A stretch of 64,000 nucleotides of DNA from Gadus chalcogrammus (lineage: Eukaryota; Chordata; Actinopteri; Gadiformes; Gadidae): NCBI RefSeq assembly GCF_026213295.1, contig NC_079412.1:11259695-11323694 (forward strand). The letters run 5' to 3'. Position numbers and translations under genes: made by a program. Numbering within the stretch: position 1 is the stretch's first letter; every line of letters begins with the position of its first letter. The notes under the pieces are model-generated. The model was given only the letters and a program-made list of their open reading frames with translations. It made no database searches and was not told where the DNA came from. Below, in pieces: positions 1 through 14,800 of this stretch.

Positions 1-487
1 ATTGATGTTGGGTTATTAAAAGAGATACTGGGATGCCTGATTGGGTTGGATTAGACAAAAAGCTATAGTGGAAGAACAGGCTAACAGGATACAAATACAA
101 ATAACAGAAGCACAGAGACCCTCCGTAACACAAACTACTTCTATGGCCGGTGTTTAGTCAATCCGTATGCAGGACAAGGCTTTTCTTTACGCTTTCTATC
201 ACAGCTGCCACTTCCACGTAATAGCCACCTATAGACACCAGTTTTTTAACGGCAGCGTTCAAACATATACCTACCTAAGTTCTAATTAATGCTCATATTT
301 CAATTAATGCACCTGTAATTACATGGCGATTCTTCAGTGGATACAGGAAGAAAGGTCAAGCTTGTTAATGCCTCCTTGCAATGCCTTCTTGCAAACAGGT
401 TGTCTTGTTTTACTGTTGGTCTTGATTACGGGTGGATTATTGACATTTCACAATTAACGTGGCTTTAGCCTGGAGCCTGTGGTCCGC

Positions 488-525
488 TGAGAGAGAGGGG
501 GAGAGGGGGGAGAGAGAGAGAGAGA

Positions 526-575
<50 letters not shown>

Positions 576-590
576 GGGAGGGGAGAGAGG
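488..590. repeat. GA microsatellite
   Basis: Imperfect GA repeat with G-rich interruptions; the plus strand is all purine except a few bases. Confidence 0.95.
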
Positions 591-1039
591 TGGTGGTGTT
601 GGTGGAGCAGACTGTTGAGGCCTGCGTCTCACAGCAGACAGGTGGGCTGGTGTAGCGGGGGCCTCTGTGACTAAAGAGACCAGGGACTGCATAAATTAGG
701 CTCCAGGCAGCGTTCCCACTGCTCGTGTTTATCCCCCCGTCTCTCAGTCACACAAAGCGCCCGAGTTCCAGACACAAACAAGCGGCTTAAAGCGCAACGC
801 AACTGTTGCACCTGCCACCGCTGATACAGGCATCAAAAACCAGCCGTGCACAATCGCGCAAGCTCGCGATGAGCTCTTAAGCACAAAATCACTCTCCGGT
901 CCCAAGAAACACAGTCCGGGACAAGACGCTCTGCATACACAAGCTGGCAGACTCACAAGGGTAAACACGGACACCCTAGAACAAATACACACGCGCACTA
1001 GCCATCAGGACAAGTCTCAGTACGGAGGCCTGGTAATGA

Positions 1040-1200
1040 TAATATTAATAATAATCCTCTTTTTGATATAGCGCCTTTCATACAGGGGGACGCAGCTCAA
1101 AGTGCGGTACGACACAGCAGAAAAATAAATAAACAGTTTAAAAACGTGAAAAAACAACTACAATATCATCAAAGTACTTTACAATAAAGTGCATTGCAGC
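1040..1200. repeat. Possible degraded interspersed repeat
   Basis: The string TATAGCGCCTTTCATACAGG followed by CTCAAAGTGC resembles a phrase seen often in fish repeat tails. It is too degraded to assign to a family. Confidence 0.35.
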
Positions 1201-1587
1201 ACTGTGCATAGCATGTGCATTCACGGTCACACTCACAGAGCGAGCTATACTGGTTATTAGTAATTCTAGACACATATCACTAACTAGTTTTCTCTGCTGC
1301 TCTCTGCAGGCGGAGCAGCGTGGTGACACAGTGATGATGGTGAAACTATTATTTGCTGTCTCTGGGCTGTGACAGATGACAGCATATCACAGGGCTGGCA
1401 ATTAAACCGTAATTATATACACACACACGCACATACACATACCCACACACACGTTTCCTCGCATAAAACACGGCGCTTCTCAGTGTCTGCAGTTTTTTAA
1501 CTGCCTGTGAATGATTTGCAGCAACATCCGCATGTGAAATACCCCCCAAAGACCCAAAATAGTCTTTTTGGGAACCTGTATGCATAC

Positions 1588-1704
1588 AGACACACAAGCA
1601 CATATACACACACTCAACCCCCCCCCCCCCCCCCCCAACATACACACACACACGCACACACACACACACACAGACACACACAAACCCACATACACACGCA
1701 TATG
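1588..1704. repeat. Compound CA repeat with a 19-base poly-C run
   Basis: CA-rich tract interrupted by C at 1618-1636. A shorter CA tract lies at about 1418-1453. Confidence 0.92.
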
Positions 1705-2308
1705 TATTATTGCATGTTGTGTTGTGGATGAGCTGGAGTCAGAATTTCACAGAGACATACACCAGTTATAGAGAAATCCACAAGCGGGGCGTCCGTAATG
1801 TATTCATCCGCTGTCACAGCAGAAAGCAGGGGGAAAGAGTTACAGCGACGCGTGCCCTCCAAACTTAGACACTGATGCAGCAATTTCATTTGGAGGTGTC
1901 ACTCAAGCGCTTGGCCGAGGCAGGCTGAACATCGACTCGGTCCAATGAAGGGATATTATTGCTCGGCTCGAGAGAAGAAGAAGAGAAAAAAACGAAAAAG
2001 TGCCCTGGCCCGTCTGCGAGGCGTTGCGTTGGACCTAAGTGGAGCAGGGGAGAGCGGCGTGCGCACGCAGAGGCAGGCGCGCCCCGTGATAAACAGCCGG
2101 GCCTAAATAAAGCCCTCACACTCAGGATGGCAGGGCCACCGCAAGTCACCTGTCCAACCTCTGGGGGCCACTGCTGCTCTCTGGCCCGGCGTGTTGCCGT
2201 GGCAACGCCTCACTCACAGTCATCCATCATGGGTGACAGGCGCCGGGGCACAGCGAGAGACACCCGCGCACAGGCCAGCGGGCGTGCGCAGGGGGCACAA
2301 ACAGCAAA

Positions 2309-2487
2309 CAAACACACACACACACACACACATACACAACACACACATTCACACTCCCGGCACATAGGAAGATAAAGAGAGAAGGGAGAGAGAGAGAGTG
2401 AATGAGAGAGTGAGAGAGAGAGTGAGAGAGAAAAAGGGGGAGCGAGAGTGAGAGAGAGGGGGAAAGAGGGGGCGAGAGGGAAAGGAA
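2309..2487. repeat. CA repeat followed by imperfect GA tract
   Basis: CA repeat at 2309-2358, then purine-rich GAGA with scattered T at about 2371-2487. Confidence 0.9.
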
Positions 2488-2978
2488 ACCCTCGTTAGAT
2501 CATAATGATGTGTGAAGGGGCTCCTAATCAGAGCGAGGCACCTTATTTATGTTGGCAATTTGCTGTTTCCCTGCCGTGACGCTGCCAAACACTTATTGCC
2601 AGAGTCGACAGCGCCTTTGTCTGTGAGCCAGTGAGGTACAACCAAGATGAGCCTTCACACGCCCCCACACAAACACACACACATGAACCGCTCCTCGCAT
2701 GCGGAAGCATTGACAGGTCGGCAGACAGTGTGTCAAAGACTCCTCCTCCTCCTCTATTCCCTCGCTTTTGTCTGGCTGATCGTGCTGCCCCCCCCCTGCT
2801 GTGCCCCACTTGCTTCCTCGAAACTACCAGCAACGATTTTTCTTGAACTCCTGTAGGTCCGCTTCCCGCGGTGTTGTAGCGCTTACCGCATCTTATCGCC
2901 GGTGTTATCCTAAACCCACGCTGTGTTTACTACATAGGCGAAGCATTTATGTTCTCCACGTTTTCCCAGGTATAGAGA

Positions 2979-3556
2979 CCTGCTACCCCACCTTTAATGT
3001 CCTGTTACCCCACCTTTAACGACCTGTTACCCCACCTTTAATGATCTGTTACCCCACCTTTAACGATCTGTTACCCCACCTTTAATGTCCTGTTACCCCA
3101 CCTTTAATGTCCTGTTACCCCACCTTTAACGGCCTGTTACCCCACCTTTAACGATCTGTTACCCCACCTTTAATGTCCTGTTACCCCACCTTTAACGATC
3201 TGTTACCCCACCTTTAATGTCCTGTTACCCCACCTTTAATGATCTGTTACCCCACCTTTAATGACCTGTTACCCCACCTTTATTGACCTGTTACCCCACC
3301 TTTAACGATCTGTTACCCCACCTTTAACGATCTGTTACCCCACCTTTAATGACCTGGTACCCCACCTTTAATGACCTGTTACCCCACCTTTAACGTTCTG
3401 TTACCCCACCTTTAACGGCCTGTTACCCCACCTTTAACGATCTGTTACCCCACCTTTAATGACCTGGTACCCCACCTTTAATGACCTGTTACCCAACCTT
3501 TAACGATCTGTTACCCCACCTTTAACGATCTGTGACCCAACCAAATGACCTGGTAC
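2979..3556. repeat. 22-bp minisatellite, about 26 units
   Basis: Units share an 18-base constant part CTGTTACCCCACCTTTAA followed by four variable bases (TGTC, CGAT, TGAC, CGGC, TGAT, CGTT and others). The last units degenerate into CTGTGACCCAACC and CTGGTACC. Confidence 0.97.
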
Positions 3557-3980
3557 CTCCCCGCTACAACACATGTTGACATGGACACCGGGTCCCCGGA
3601 GATCATTCCAGGCTCGCCGCTTCGTTAACGGGGAGCACGAGAGTCGATGTGTACGCATGCACGTGCTGGTGCCCGTGGACGTGCACGTGCACAGACGCCT
3701 GAGGCGGGTGATTCAGCCCGGGGGCTCGGCAGCCCAAATAGAGCCCGCACAGTAGCCAATCAGGCGGTAATATGAAGCACCGTCTCTGGCGGCAACACGC
3801 GATCCATACTCAATAAAGATTCACGGACCATGCAAGTTCCTGCCTCCCCCTCCGCCCTGCACCGCTTCATGATGACTATTGATCAGCCAACGATCCCGCG
3901 GACCCGTGCAAACGTGATTAGATGACTCACAGCTGAAAAGTGCCACTTCCAGTTTCGACGGATGAGCTCATCGTTGGTGC

Positions 3981-3981
<1 letters not shown>

Positions 3982-4038
<57 letters not shown>

Positions 4039-4047
4039 CGTGCGTGG
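3982..4047. repeat. GT microsatellite
   Basis: Pure GT to about 4034, then GTGC units. Confidence 0.95.
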
Positions 4048-4981
4048 GGGTGTTCGTGTGTGTCACTTATTTTCTTTCCCACAAAAGTTTTTTTTCCCCG
4101 CTTCCTCCGCCTCGGCAGTGTTCTCCTCGCTGCCATTGGCTGAGCAGGAATCAAATTAAATGTAGTAATGTAGCAGAGCCTGCCAGGGGTGGCGCTGTGC
4201 CCGAAACACCCACAATGCATTGCTCCTATCTGTGTATGTCGTGGTTGGGAGAAGAGCAGGGTGCTCTAGCTGTAGCATGCTACCGCCACACCAGCAAGCT
4301 CCTTTTATCCACTCTACATGCTCCTCCTCACCCCCAGACTCCCCTCTCTTTCTTTCTTCCTCTCTCTCTCTCTCTCTCTCTGTGTTCCTCTTTCTCTCGT
4401 CACATGCCTTTAAATAACCAGCTACTTGTACGGCTCTAATGGTATAATTCTTCCCCACATCTGAAGACTGAACCAACGGTTGATGAGACATTATACATAA
4501 TAAATCAAAAGCGGCTTAGATTTATCTCCCCGCCGCTCTCTGCTGGACCAGCAGGAGACTCTAAATCAGTCAGATGTGAGTGCGACACAAAATGAATTGG
4601 CAAGACCCGATCCTGCGACGGCAAGAGAAAATGCCCCCCTCCCCGCCTTCATATAAAAACATCAACACAGCAAAACAAATGAGGGCCGGGAAAAACAAAA
4701 CGGTGAAAGCGTTGAAAAATTGTCCGTCTCTAAAAATAGCTTGGGCTCATTGTGAATGAACGCAAACGGTTGATAAACAGGCCCCGGAGTCCAGAATTAA
4801 TTAGCCACGCTGGACGCGTAAACACAGCCATGCATCACATTCAAGAGGCAAACAATAACGTGGTTGAGACTTTTGTTAGGAGAGGGGGGGCTCCGTGTTT
4901 GGCCCCGGAAACAAGCCCGACAGTCCGCAGGCGGCCCCGACGTTATAGAGACGAGGACGGTGGTGTTTTGTGGGAGTGAAT

Positions 4982-5176
4982 AGGGAGAGAGGGGGGAGGG
5001 AGGAAGGGGGGAGGGAGGGAGGGAGAGAGGGGGGAAGGGGGGAAGGAGGGAAGGAGGGAAGGAGGGAGGGGGAGGGAGGGTGGGAGGGGGGAGGGAGAGA
5101 GGGGGGAGGGAGGGAGGGAAGGAGGGAGGGGGGAGGGAGGGAGGGAGAGAGGGGGGGAGGGAGGGGGGAGAGAGGG
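4982..5176. repeat. GGGA-rich polypurine tract
   Basis: Almost 200 bases of GGGA/GGAA-type repeats; the plus strand is purine apart from a rare T. Confidence 0.93.
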
Positions 5177-5709
5177 TTTTTCTCAGCCAGAGTCAGAAAA
5201 GGGGGGAAAGGGAGAGTCAAAGGACAGGGGAGGAGGAGGGGATGGGATGAGAGAGGGAGGGAAAACAAGAGAATCAGAGCGACAGCGAGGGTGGCGCGGC
5301 GAGATTTGAAGTTCACAGTCCCGCTCGTGCGGCGGGAGGGGCTTGTGCGCGCGGGTGTGCACAATGTGCACGTGCACGTGTGTGGTGTGCACGTGGTGTG
5401 CACGCCCCCCTGACTGAAGACACGGTGTCTGTTGATGCTAATGCCAGCCGGCCCGGGCTCACGGCCAAAGGCATTAAGTGGAATCGAATTCCACCAAACT
5501 AGCTTTAATCAGCAGGTTTTTAAGGTTAGAATTACTCCCGCTCTCCTCCAGCCTGCTGGCCAAGGTTAAAGCATACACAGGCAGGGGCTGGGCTTGGCTA
5601 ATGGGATGGAAGGATGGCAAGATGCAGCCTCCGGCGTGCCACCAAATATCACACGCTACACGCACCCGCACACAGCCACCTACACTTTACAGAGGAAGGA
5701 ACGCACGTC

Positions 5710-5868
<159 letters not shown>

Positions 5869-6050
5869 GCCATACACGACTAAGAGCTGGATATATAAAC
5901 AAATAAGCCTGCTCAGTACTGATCCGCACCGCCGCCCGCACGCATACACAGACACACACACACGCGCGCACACAGACACGCACGTGCATACACAAGCAGG
6001 GTGCATGCAACCACAGACACACGTGCACACACAAGCAGGGTGCAAGCAAC

Positions 6051-6087
<37 letters not shown>

Positions 6088-8196
6088 ACAATTGTGCCAC
6101 GTAGTCTGAATATAAAAATGGGAAATGGACCATGTCACGGCGAGCCATGATGACAGGGCCCATCTCCATCGCTGAGGGCCGGCTCCTTGACAGGAAGAAA
6201 CATAGTGTGTGTATCGGTGCGTTTATGTATCATCGAATCCCATTGCCGCTGCTTGATCGATTTCCTGACATCACCAAGTATAAATAGCTTGTGGTAAAGG
6301 TGTAGAATGACAGGATGGATGCACGCCACAGATATAAATATGAATATATGCGCTTCATACGCCTGCAGGATGCACACACCTATACGACGTCCTACGCTCT
6401 TCCATAGGCAATACAGTATTAAAGGCTGCACTATAGGGCTTTCTGTGTGGACACAGTGTTGAAACAGATAGATAAAGAGACGTGAGCTCGTTCCGAGGTG
6501 TTGCATAAGGTTCTAGAGAGAACGTACGTCCTTCCCTCCCTCAACAAAGAGCCGGCAACCGCCCTTTCCTTGACCCCCTTCCTGTGACGGCATTCAACAC
6601 ATTGCTGGGCGCCTTCAAAGCGCACGCTCGGTTCACAAGCAAAGCCTGCAGTGTTGGGTCTGTCAGCTTCTCATAAACCACACAGTGGCCGGGCTCTTCC
6701 TATATAAGCAGGGGGCTCCATATAAACACAAAGCAAACGTATATTCCCATCGCACCCTCTTCTCTTTCTCCCTTTTCCTCCTCACACTGTGCTTTTATCC
6801 CTCTCTTAGCTCATCTTTCTTTATCGCTGACTCTGCAACGCAGAGAGAGAGCAAAGAAAATGTAGATCCCGTTTTAGGAGATGAAGGATTAAATAAGTCA
6901 AGTTAATACTTCTTGAAATGCTCATATAGTTTCCGCTTACTCCTTCTCTGAGGCATCGCCAATAGAGCTCAGTGAATACAAGGGGAAAAAAAAATGTGTA
7001 ATAGCTTTTGTCACCGGGGCATGGGGGACGATCAAGGAATTAGATAAATGGTGGGGGGTGACAAGGTACAAATTGATGTTGAGTGTGCTTGTAAAATATA
7101 GAGGCTGTCAACCGGAAACCTGCCTCTCAAGGGCTCCCATTCCACGTCACCTTTGGGCTGACCTCTAGATTGCCTGTGTTAAAACATGCATAAAGACCAC
7201 GCATCCATAGGAGCAATATGCATTTGTTTGCATTACGACCAACTGCTATGACAGGAGCTTCATCCCCCTCATAACGCAGAGTGATAGAGGAGGGTGATGA
7301 GAGTACACCATCAAGGTTTAAGGACAGCAGAGATGGGTCAGGGGTCAAGTTTGACATGTCATATTCAGCTGGGCAGAAACAGCTGAGTCTCATAACTAAG
7401 ACCCCCCTTATCTCTCGAATCAAACCCAAATGCAAGTTCTGGAGCATCGCCAAAGGTGAGTCGGTATGGATCAACAACATGTGACCACAGAGAGGGAGAG
7501 GCGCTGGCTGAAGCAAACATTACGGTCGTGATGACTTCAGCGCCAAAGTGGATGCACAGGTTCACACACACTCACACGCGTTCATGGAGTGGCGCGGTGG
7601 GGAGTGAAATTGACGCAGCTTATCGTAACGGAGATGCCGGCGGCAACAGGAAATCACAGATGAGGCGGGCATGAAGGCAGTCGGGGAGCTGCCGCCATGT
7701 ATTAATAAACATAAATGGCATTGTTTGAGCCTTTGTGAAAGCCTATTAACCTTCATGCTCGCTCGATGAGGTAAGGGTAAAAGTGCCAGTGTGCAAAAGG
7801 CGGCCACGTCTTCTGCATTAATAATAGCGAGAGCCGGCTCCTCAGCCAACGTTTCCCGCTCTCGGACACACATGAACTCGTGTGAGTGAGTACATGCGCG
7901 CACACCCACACACCCGCGCGCATTTATTGTGATGTATGAGGCCCGGCCTCATACCCCACCATCGGCTTATACGGGCACACGCGCGGGCTAATTATATGAG
8001 ATGGGCCCAGGTTGAGAATGCCCCATGGTTCTGTTCTGACCAATTAGAAAAGGCTCATGTCCCCCTCCCTCCCCTTTCCTCCCCTCCCCTCCTCCCAGCT
8101 GCTCACCCAGATCTATAGGCACTTCAAATATCCAATAGCAGGAAGGGCTGAGAGAGACTGTAAATCATAACTACCCCTGCTGGGGCGAGAGACAGT

Positions 8197-9030
<834 letters not shown>

Positions 9031-9471
9031 CTAGGATGAATGCTAACAGGGACCCCAGACCCAGTACAGAGGCTTTATCCTTCACAGGCGGAGGAGCAAC
9101 AATCGCAAACACATTTTCTCTCGCCCCGGCCCTAAGAGAGATAAAAAAGCAATTTGTATTCTATTCCTATTCAGCGTCGCTTGGCCTGTTTCTCTGCCTG
9201 CATATTTGTAAACACAGCTTTGTCAGAGCAGCTTAATCTTCCCAACACAAACACAGCTACAGCCAGGGGGGGGGGGGGGGGGGCCAGGACAGGCGAGGAC
9301 GGGCGACGCCCCGCGGCACAGGGTCGCAGGAAGGAGGGGGGAGGGGAGCTGGGGAGGGGGGGCGGGGGGGGGGGCTGGGGGGTCTGTCCTGAAATGATGT
9401 CCCCAAAACAGAAATCCTTCTTTAGCCCCGCTCAGCTGCCACCACAGGAGGGACCCCGAGTGTTAGAGCCT

Positions 9472-9473
<2 letters not shown>

Positions 9474-9523
<50 letters not shown>

Positions 9524-9579
9524 CACACACACACACACACACACACACACATTCACACACACACACACACACACACACA
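9474..9579. repeat. CA microsatellite ending at the gap
   Basis: CA repeat with small interruptions running into the N run. A poly-G run lies upstream at about 9267-9283. Confidence 0.95.
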
Positions 9580-9679
9580 NNNNNNNNNNNNNNNNNNNNN
9601 NNNNNNNNNNNNNNNNNNNNNNNNNNNNNNNNNNNNNNNNNNNNNNNNNNNNNNNNNNNNNNNNNNNNNNNNNNNNNNN
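9580..9679. other. Assembly gap of exactly 100 N
   Basis: 100 consecutive N, the conventional size for a gap of unknown length. It is flanked by a CA repeat on the left and a GA repeat on the right, so assembly probably stopped in simple repeat. Confidence 0.99.
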
Positions 9680-9820
9680 GAGAGGGAGATAGAGAGATAG
9701 AAGAGAGAGAGAGAGAGAGAGGATAGGGAGAGAGAGAGAGAGAGAGAGGAGGAGAGAGATAGAGAGAGAGAGAGAGAGAGGGAGAGGGGGGGGGGGGGGG
9801 GGGGGGTGGGGGAGAGGGGG
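9680..9820. repeat. GA repeat and poly-G run after the gap
   Basis: GA tract with ATAG interruptions, then about 20 G at 9787-9806. Confidence 0.92.
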
Positions 9821-10288
9821 AGAAGGGATGCGTGGTGGTTCAGGACAGAGCGCAGGCGACAGGCTCAGACCTATCTGAGGTCACCCCAAGGATGGATTTA
9901 TCTGGCTGGCATCGTTGGGCCGGGGCACTGGGAGCAGTGGAGGCAGCCGGAGCCGGGAGAGCCATGAGCCGGATCAGTGCCGTTTCCACTTATTACCCAT
10001 CATGCCTTTCAGCAGAGCGACCGTGCAGTCATGCTCTGGCCTATAGGATGCTAAATGGCGCCCTGTGAGCTGAAGGGCAGAGAGAAGGGATGGCCGAGGT
10101 GGTGTGAAGAGGGGGGGGAGAGGGGGTTAAGCCCAGGTCTCTGTTGTCTCCTTGGAAACCAAGGCTGAAGCCATCCTGTCATCAGGAGCTCTGTGGGTGT
10201 GTCTCATGGTGCATCAAACAGGTACTTCGTCAAGGCGGACTGCAGCATTCTCTCCTCCAGATCATATGGGTGCGTGGGAGTATATTAT

Positions 10289-10780
10289 CCTGGGAACCAG
10301 ACGAATCTCGCAAGCTCACGTTTCATTTGCTCTGCAGATACGGTCTGGCTCCCCTCCTTTGCAAAATGATTTTTGCCCGGTACGAGATAGACCAACCAAT
10401 CACAAGCGTTAATCTAATATGAGGCGGGATAAATACGATGACGATGCAGAGGAGCGCCATACAGCAACAACAAAGATGGCTGCCGCTGATGTAGAACGGT
10501 TTGTTGATTCTGCAATCGAGACAGTATTACACTAACTGGATGTTTTTTTTCACTAAAAGAACAAACGACTGCACTTAAAGCTTTGGTTGAGAATACGTAT
10601 TTTCGTCTCTCAGTACTGTGTCACCCGTTTCGTTGCTACGATTGGTTGTTGGCCTTTCCAATCGTCAAGTGGCATTTTGGTCTGTGCCTGTTGGGGATGC
10701 CCCTTAGGAATCCAAAATGAACCGAGAGGTTCCGGACTAATTTGACTAGTTTGCAATTCGTCTGGCGATGGCAGGCTGGG
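10289..10780. mobile_element. Possible short non-autonomous DNA transposon
   Basis: CCAGACGAAT at 10297-10306 is matched in inverted orientation by ATTCGTCTGG at 10756-10765, with partly similar outer bases (CCTGGG and CAGGCTGGGA). The enclosed DNA of about 490 bases has no coding frame. The arrangement resembles Harbinger/ISL2EU-type miniature elements, but no target-site duplication was confirmed. Confidence 0.4.
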
Positions 10781-11399
10781 AATACGTCTGAGTATATGGG
10801 ACTGGGAATGGGAAATGACATCAAATAACTATTATGTTACCATTGCCAATGGTGGAATAATCCTTGAGGATGTAGTCTGCGAATGTACAGATATACTCAT
10901 CTAACAGCTGGCTGAGGATTGATACAAATGTGATGGGCTCATGCTCAGAGTAGAGACATAGCACCACGAGAATCTAGAATGATTTAAATGATATTAATAA
11001 AATCACAATGCTACAGACGTCCCATTGTAAACGCCCACCATATAACATCAAACACATAAGAAAGATATACCCTTATATGAACATCAAGAAAACGCCCACA
11101 AACACCTCCTGCATGATCTCCTCCCCTTCAGCGGTGACTTGTGAAACGAGGGCTATTTTTAATATATGCTCCGCTGCCTTCTGAATAATGGGCAAATATT
11201 CCTCAAGGTCACAACTCATTTGTCAGGCTGTGGTGTTGGAGGAACAGCCCAGTGCGCCGCGGCTAACATTCAGCTTTTATTTCCCTGATAAAAACCCACC
11301 ATGGCTTTACGAGTACAAGCCGTTAAAAAATGGAAGAATAACAGGCAGTGGTGAGACAAAGGCATCTCTGAGAAGACAGAGAGACACCGAGGAAAACAT

Positions 11400-11608
11400 A
11401 AAGAGAGACAGAGAGAGAGGGGGAGAGGGGGGAGGGAGAGATTGGAGGGGGGAGAGATAGTAGAGAGAGAGAGAGAGAGAGAGGGGGGGAGGGAGAGATT
11501 GGAGGGGAGCGAGAGAGGGGGAGAGAGAGAGAGAAAGGGAAAGAGGGGTGGAGAGAGAGGGTTGGGAAAGAGGGAGAGACAGAGCGAGAGAGAGACAGAG
11601 AGGGAGGG

Positions 11609-11684
<76 letters not shown>

Positions 11685-11770
11685 AAGAGAGGGTGCAAGA
11701 GAGAGAAAGATATAGAGAGCAAGAGCAAGAGAGAGCGAGAGAGAGAGAGGGAGGGAGGGAGGAGGCAGGG
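11400..11770. repeat. GA-rich polypurine block
   Basis: About 370 bases, almost all purine on the plus strand; the purest part is around 11619-11674. Confidence 0.93.
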
Positions 11771-11808
11771 GGAATCACTAGAAAGCACAGAGCATAGGTA
11801 AGGATGGG

Positions 11809-11810
<2 letters not shown>

Positions 11811-11857
<47 letters not shown>
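11811..11857. repeat. GAT trinucleotide repeat
   Basis: Fifteen uninterrupted GAT units. No real gene frame passes through it. Confidence 0.97.
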
Positions 11858-11858
<1 letters not shown>

Positions 11859-14800
11859 GGAGGAAAAGAAACACGATGGGGGAGGTGGGGGGAGAGCGTT
11901 TGGCCGCGCTCCGGCTAAATTGGTGAAAATCCATCAGCTTATTGCCTGGCGATGGCGACGCATCACCGTGACGACGGCGGCGAGGAGTGAGAGGAGTGAG
12001 AGGAGTGGCTCAGGGGATAAATCACAGCTACTCTCCCTGCGCGACAGTTAAGACGACAGTGACGTCCACGCGGAGGGCTGCGGTGATCAAACACCAGCCA
12101 TGATGACTTCATCCAAATGTCATCCTTATACTACCCCCCCCTTCCCCTCGGCCTCTCTGGGGCCACCATTATTTGATCCTAGGGGACGTTCTCGTGACAG
12201 GCCGGAACATGACAACTGATCTAATACTTATATCAAAAGACAGTGAATGACAAGACGCAGTTGGCCGGGCCTATCTATAATGCATGGAATAGTAAAAGAG
12301 AGCGGCTCTCGCCGAGGCCCCCGATGCTAAGCCTGGCCTGCCGGCGATAATATTAATCATAAGTGTTGCCTGGTTTATTGTCAAACAACGGTAAACCATT
12401 ACCGGGGCTCTGCCTCTGTGCGCCTGCAGCCCTGCAACCCCTGGTCTTAGGTTATTAAATCCCACAGCCCACAGCACGCATCCCCGCCTAAGATGCTTCC
12501 TCGCTGGCCAAAGACTTTTATCTTCCTACCCAGCACGGGCATGACATCTCCGTGATGCTTTCAATTTTCTGCTCTGTGCCTCTGTGTTTTATGGGGCTGT
12601 GCAGGAGGTTCCAGGCGGGCTGCTAGGGGCTGACCCGGCCTCCCCGCCTGCCTGCCGCGCATGCATGTGGTCGGGCCAGGGTGACGTCACGGGCCGTCGG
12701 CCAACCGGAGACGGGGCTCTGCCACGTCATCGGCCAATCACACGGCCACATGTGGTATTCTGAGGGGCTGACGGTATTCAAGGCGGACACGCTTGCGGAC
12801 CGGGGAGGCGGTTGCTTTAGTGCTGAGTAGGCTGTTTCTTTCATTAGCTCATCCTTTTCTCAGAGCCAAAGGCAACTTTTCAGCGGGATGGTAAATAAAT
12901 TAGGTGGTGTGATGGTCTGACCCAGTACTTTTCTTTAGAATATAAGGCAGGTGACTACGGGTTAATACACGCTAATTAGAAATGTTAGGTTTATATACAT
13001 AGTATTTTGGTATATAATAGTGTTTATTTTTCACAGAATATAACTGGGAATTCCTGAGCCGACAGACAGATGCTTCAACTGAATTGGGCTTGAAATCGAA
13101 GTACCAAAGGACAAGAAGGATGTGCGTTAACAGCACGCTTTACAAAGATAAACATTCACTAGATAAACACGAGACAAAAGCCCCCTTTTAGTATACATGA
13201 AATGTCTATACATGGAACACAAGAACCAGTAGTAATTCTCCACGCATTCAAATTCAAATGAGACACGTCCACAGAGAATATACCGCAATTATCCTATTAA
13301 ACTGCATACATAATGTGATGCAGTCACATTAAATCTCGGTGATAACAACGTCAAAGGAAGAGAGGTGATGTGGGGATATAACGCACGAGTGTGTGTGTGT
13401 GTGTGGATGCGTCGGGGGGGCTTGACCAAATAATGGCAGTGTGAGGCCCCTGTAAGCCTCCAGCCTCCCATCACAAACACAGAGTTCCCACGATCCCCCC
13501 CCCCCCCCCCCGCCCCCCGGCCCTGCCTCGCTGGTTCCTGCCTCCTCTTGGCACCCGAAGGATCCAAATGAAATCATTACTTGGATGAAAAGCCTCTTAA
13601 GTTGGCTGTTTTCAGGTGTTAAGTACAAGGTTGATGGCAAGGTAACTCAATAAGGAGGCTTTAGCGCCAGATGACCGGCCTGATGGGCCAGCAGTACGAT
13701 ACGTAAAAAAAACACCAGCCAGAACAGTCAGCCAGCCAGCCAAGGAGCCAGGCAGCCAGACGGACTGTCGGTCGTCTACATTGTTGTAGTTGTCGTGAGC
13801 CGACAGAACCTGTGCGCTGTCTCCGTCACTAATGTCTGGCTGTCTCTCCGGGGCTCCCAGGCTGCTGCTGCTGCCAGGATCCAGCCGTCCTATCAGGTCT
13901 GAGCTGGCTGAGGCGGGTGTGGAGGTGCAGGGATCAGGACCTTGTCAAATCCCGCCCACACCTCCTCCTCCACCGCCCGCGTACCCAAAACACCATGGGC
14001 TTCTCCCACTATTACATCTAAATCCCATGGGGGGCACGCACAAGCGATGCATGGAGGGTCTGGCTCCCCTGAAATAGGGAGAAGACACGTTTTTTCCCCT
14101 ACTTCTTCTTCTGGGTCCTATGTGGGGGTATACGGCGTGAGGCATTACATCCCTCCTTCTAGCACCTTGAGCCTACCGCTTAGCTGAACTTTGAAAGATA
14201 TTGCTTATAAAAGAGATGACTCCCGGCGACGGCCGAGTTCTGTAGTTTTATTACACCTTGGGGCTACAGCGGCCTGTCTTTGGAGAGATAAGGTTGTACC
14301 CTTTTCATTTTGTATCCTCCGGCCGATATTTTAAGCTGGCTTGTTAAGGGCAGGCGAGCCGGGCGCTGGAACAGAGTTTGATGCATGGCTTTACAACGGG
14401 AGCCGGGCCCATAACGCTCAAAGGCCGATCATTACTGACCTTAATAGCCCAGTCTGCATCTGGGCTTGATTGATCGTGCCTAGCAGGTTGTGAAATGCAC
14501 CATCTGGAAGGAGGGAAGGTGATACGGGGAATTCGGAATGGAGGCAAAGGCAGACAGCACAAGCCGAGCGCGGAGACGCAGAAGAAGGAGTGAGAATTGA
14601 AAAAAAAACACAGAAGAAAAAACAACAATAGAAAAACAAACAAACCAACGAAACACCGTCTCCGAGTGTGCAGGAATAGATGGCCATAGAGGGATGCAGC
14701 AGGACCTTAACTGCACTAAGAGGGCCACCAAGCACTATAAACACTGTCCCGGACATAAACAACAACACTTAGCCAGACTAGGCATATACAATATTCATTT

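Larger units (their letters stand above)
1..2978. other. Gene-free stretch
   Basis: Apart from the simple repeats listed, unique mixed-composition DNA. No coding exon, RNA gene or clear transposon was recognised. The short frames are translated repeat or lack motifs. Confidence 0.6.

Noticed and set aside
2979..3556. CRISPR-like array
   Set aside because: The repeat units are contiguous, with only four variable bases between 18-base constants and no spacers; it is a minisatellite in vertebrate DNA.
10144..10422. Two overlapping frames of about 90 residues
   Set aside because: Overlap in different frames, no motif, and they run into the possible DNA transposon.
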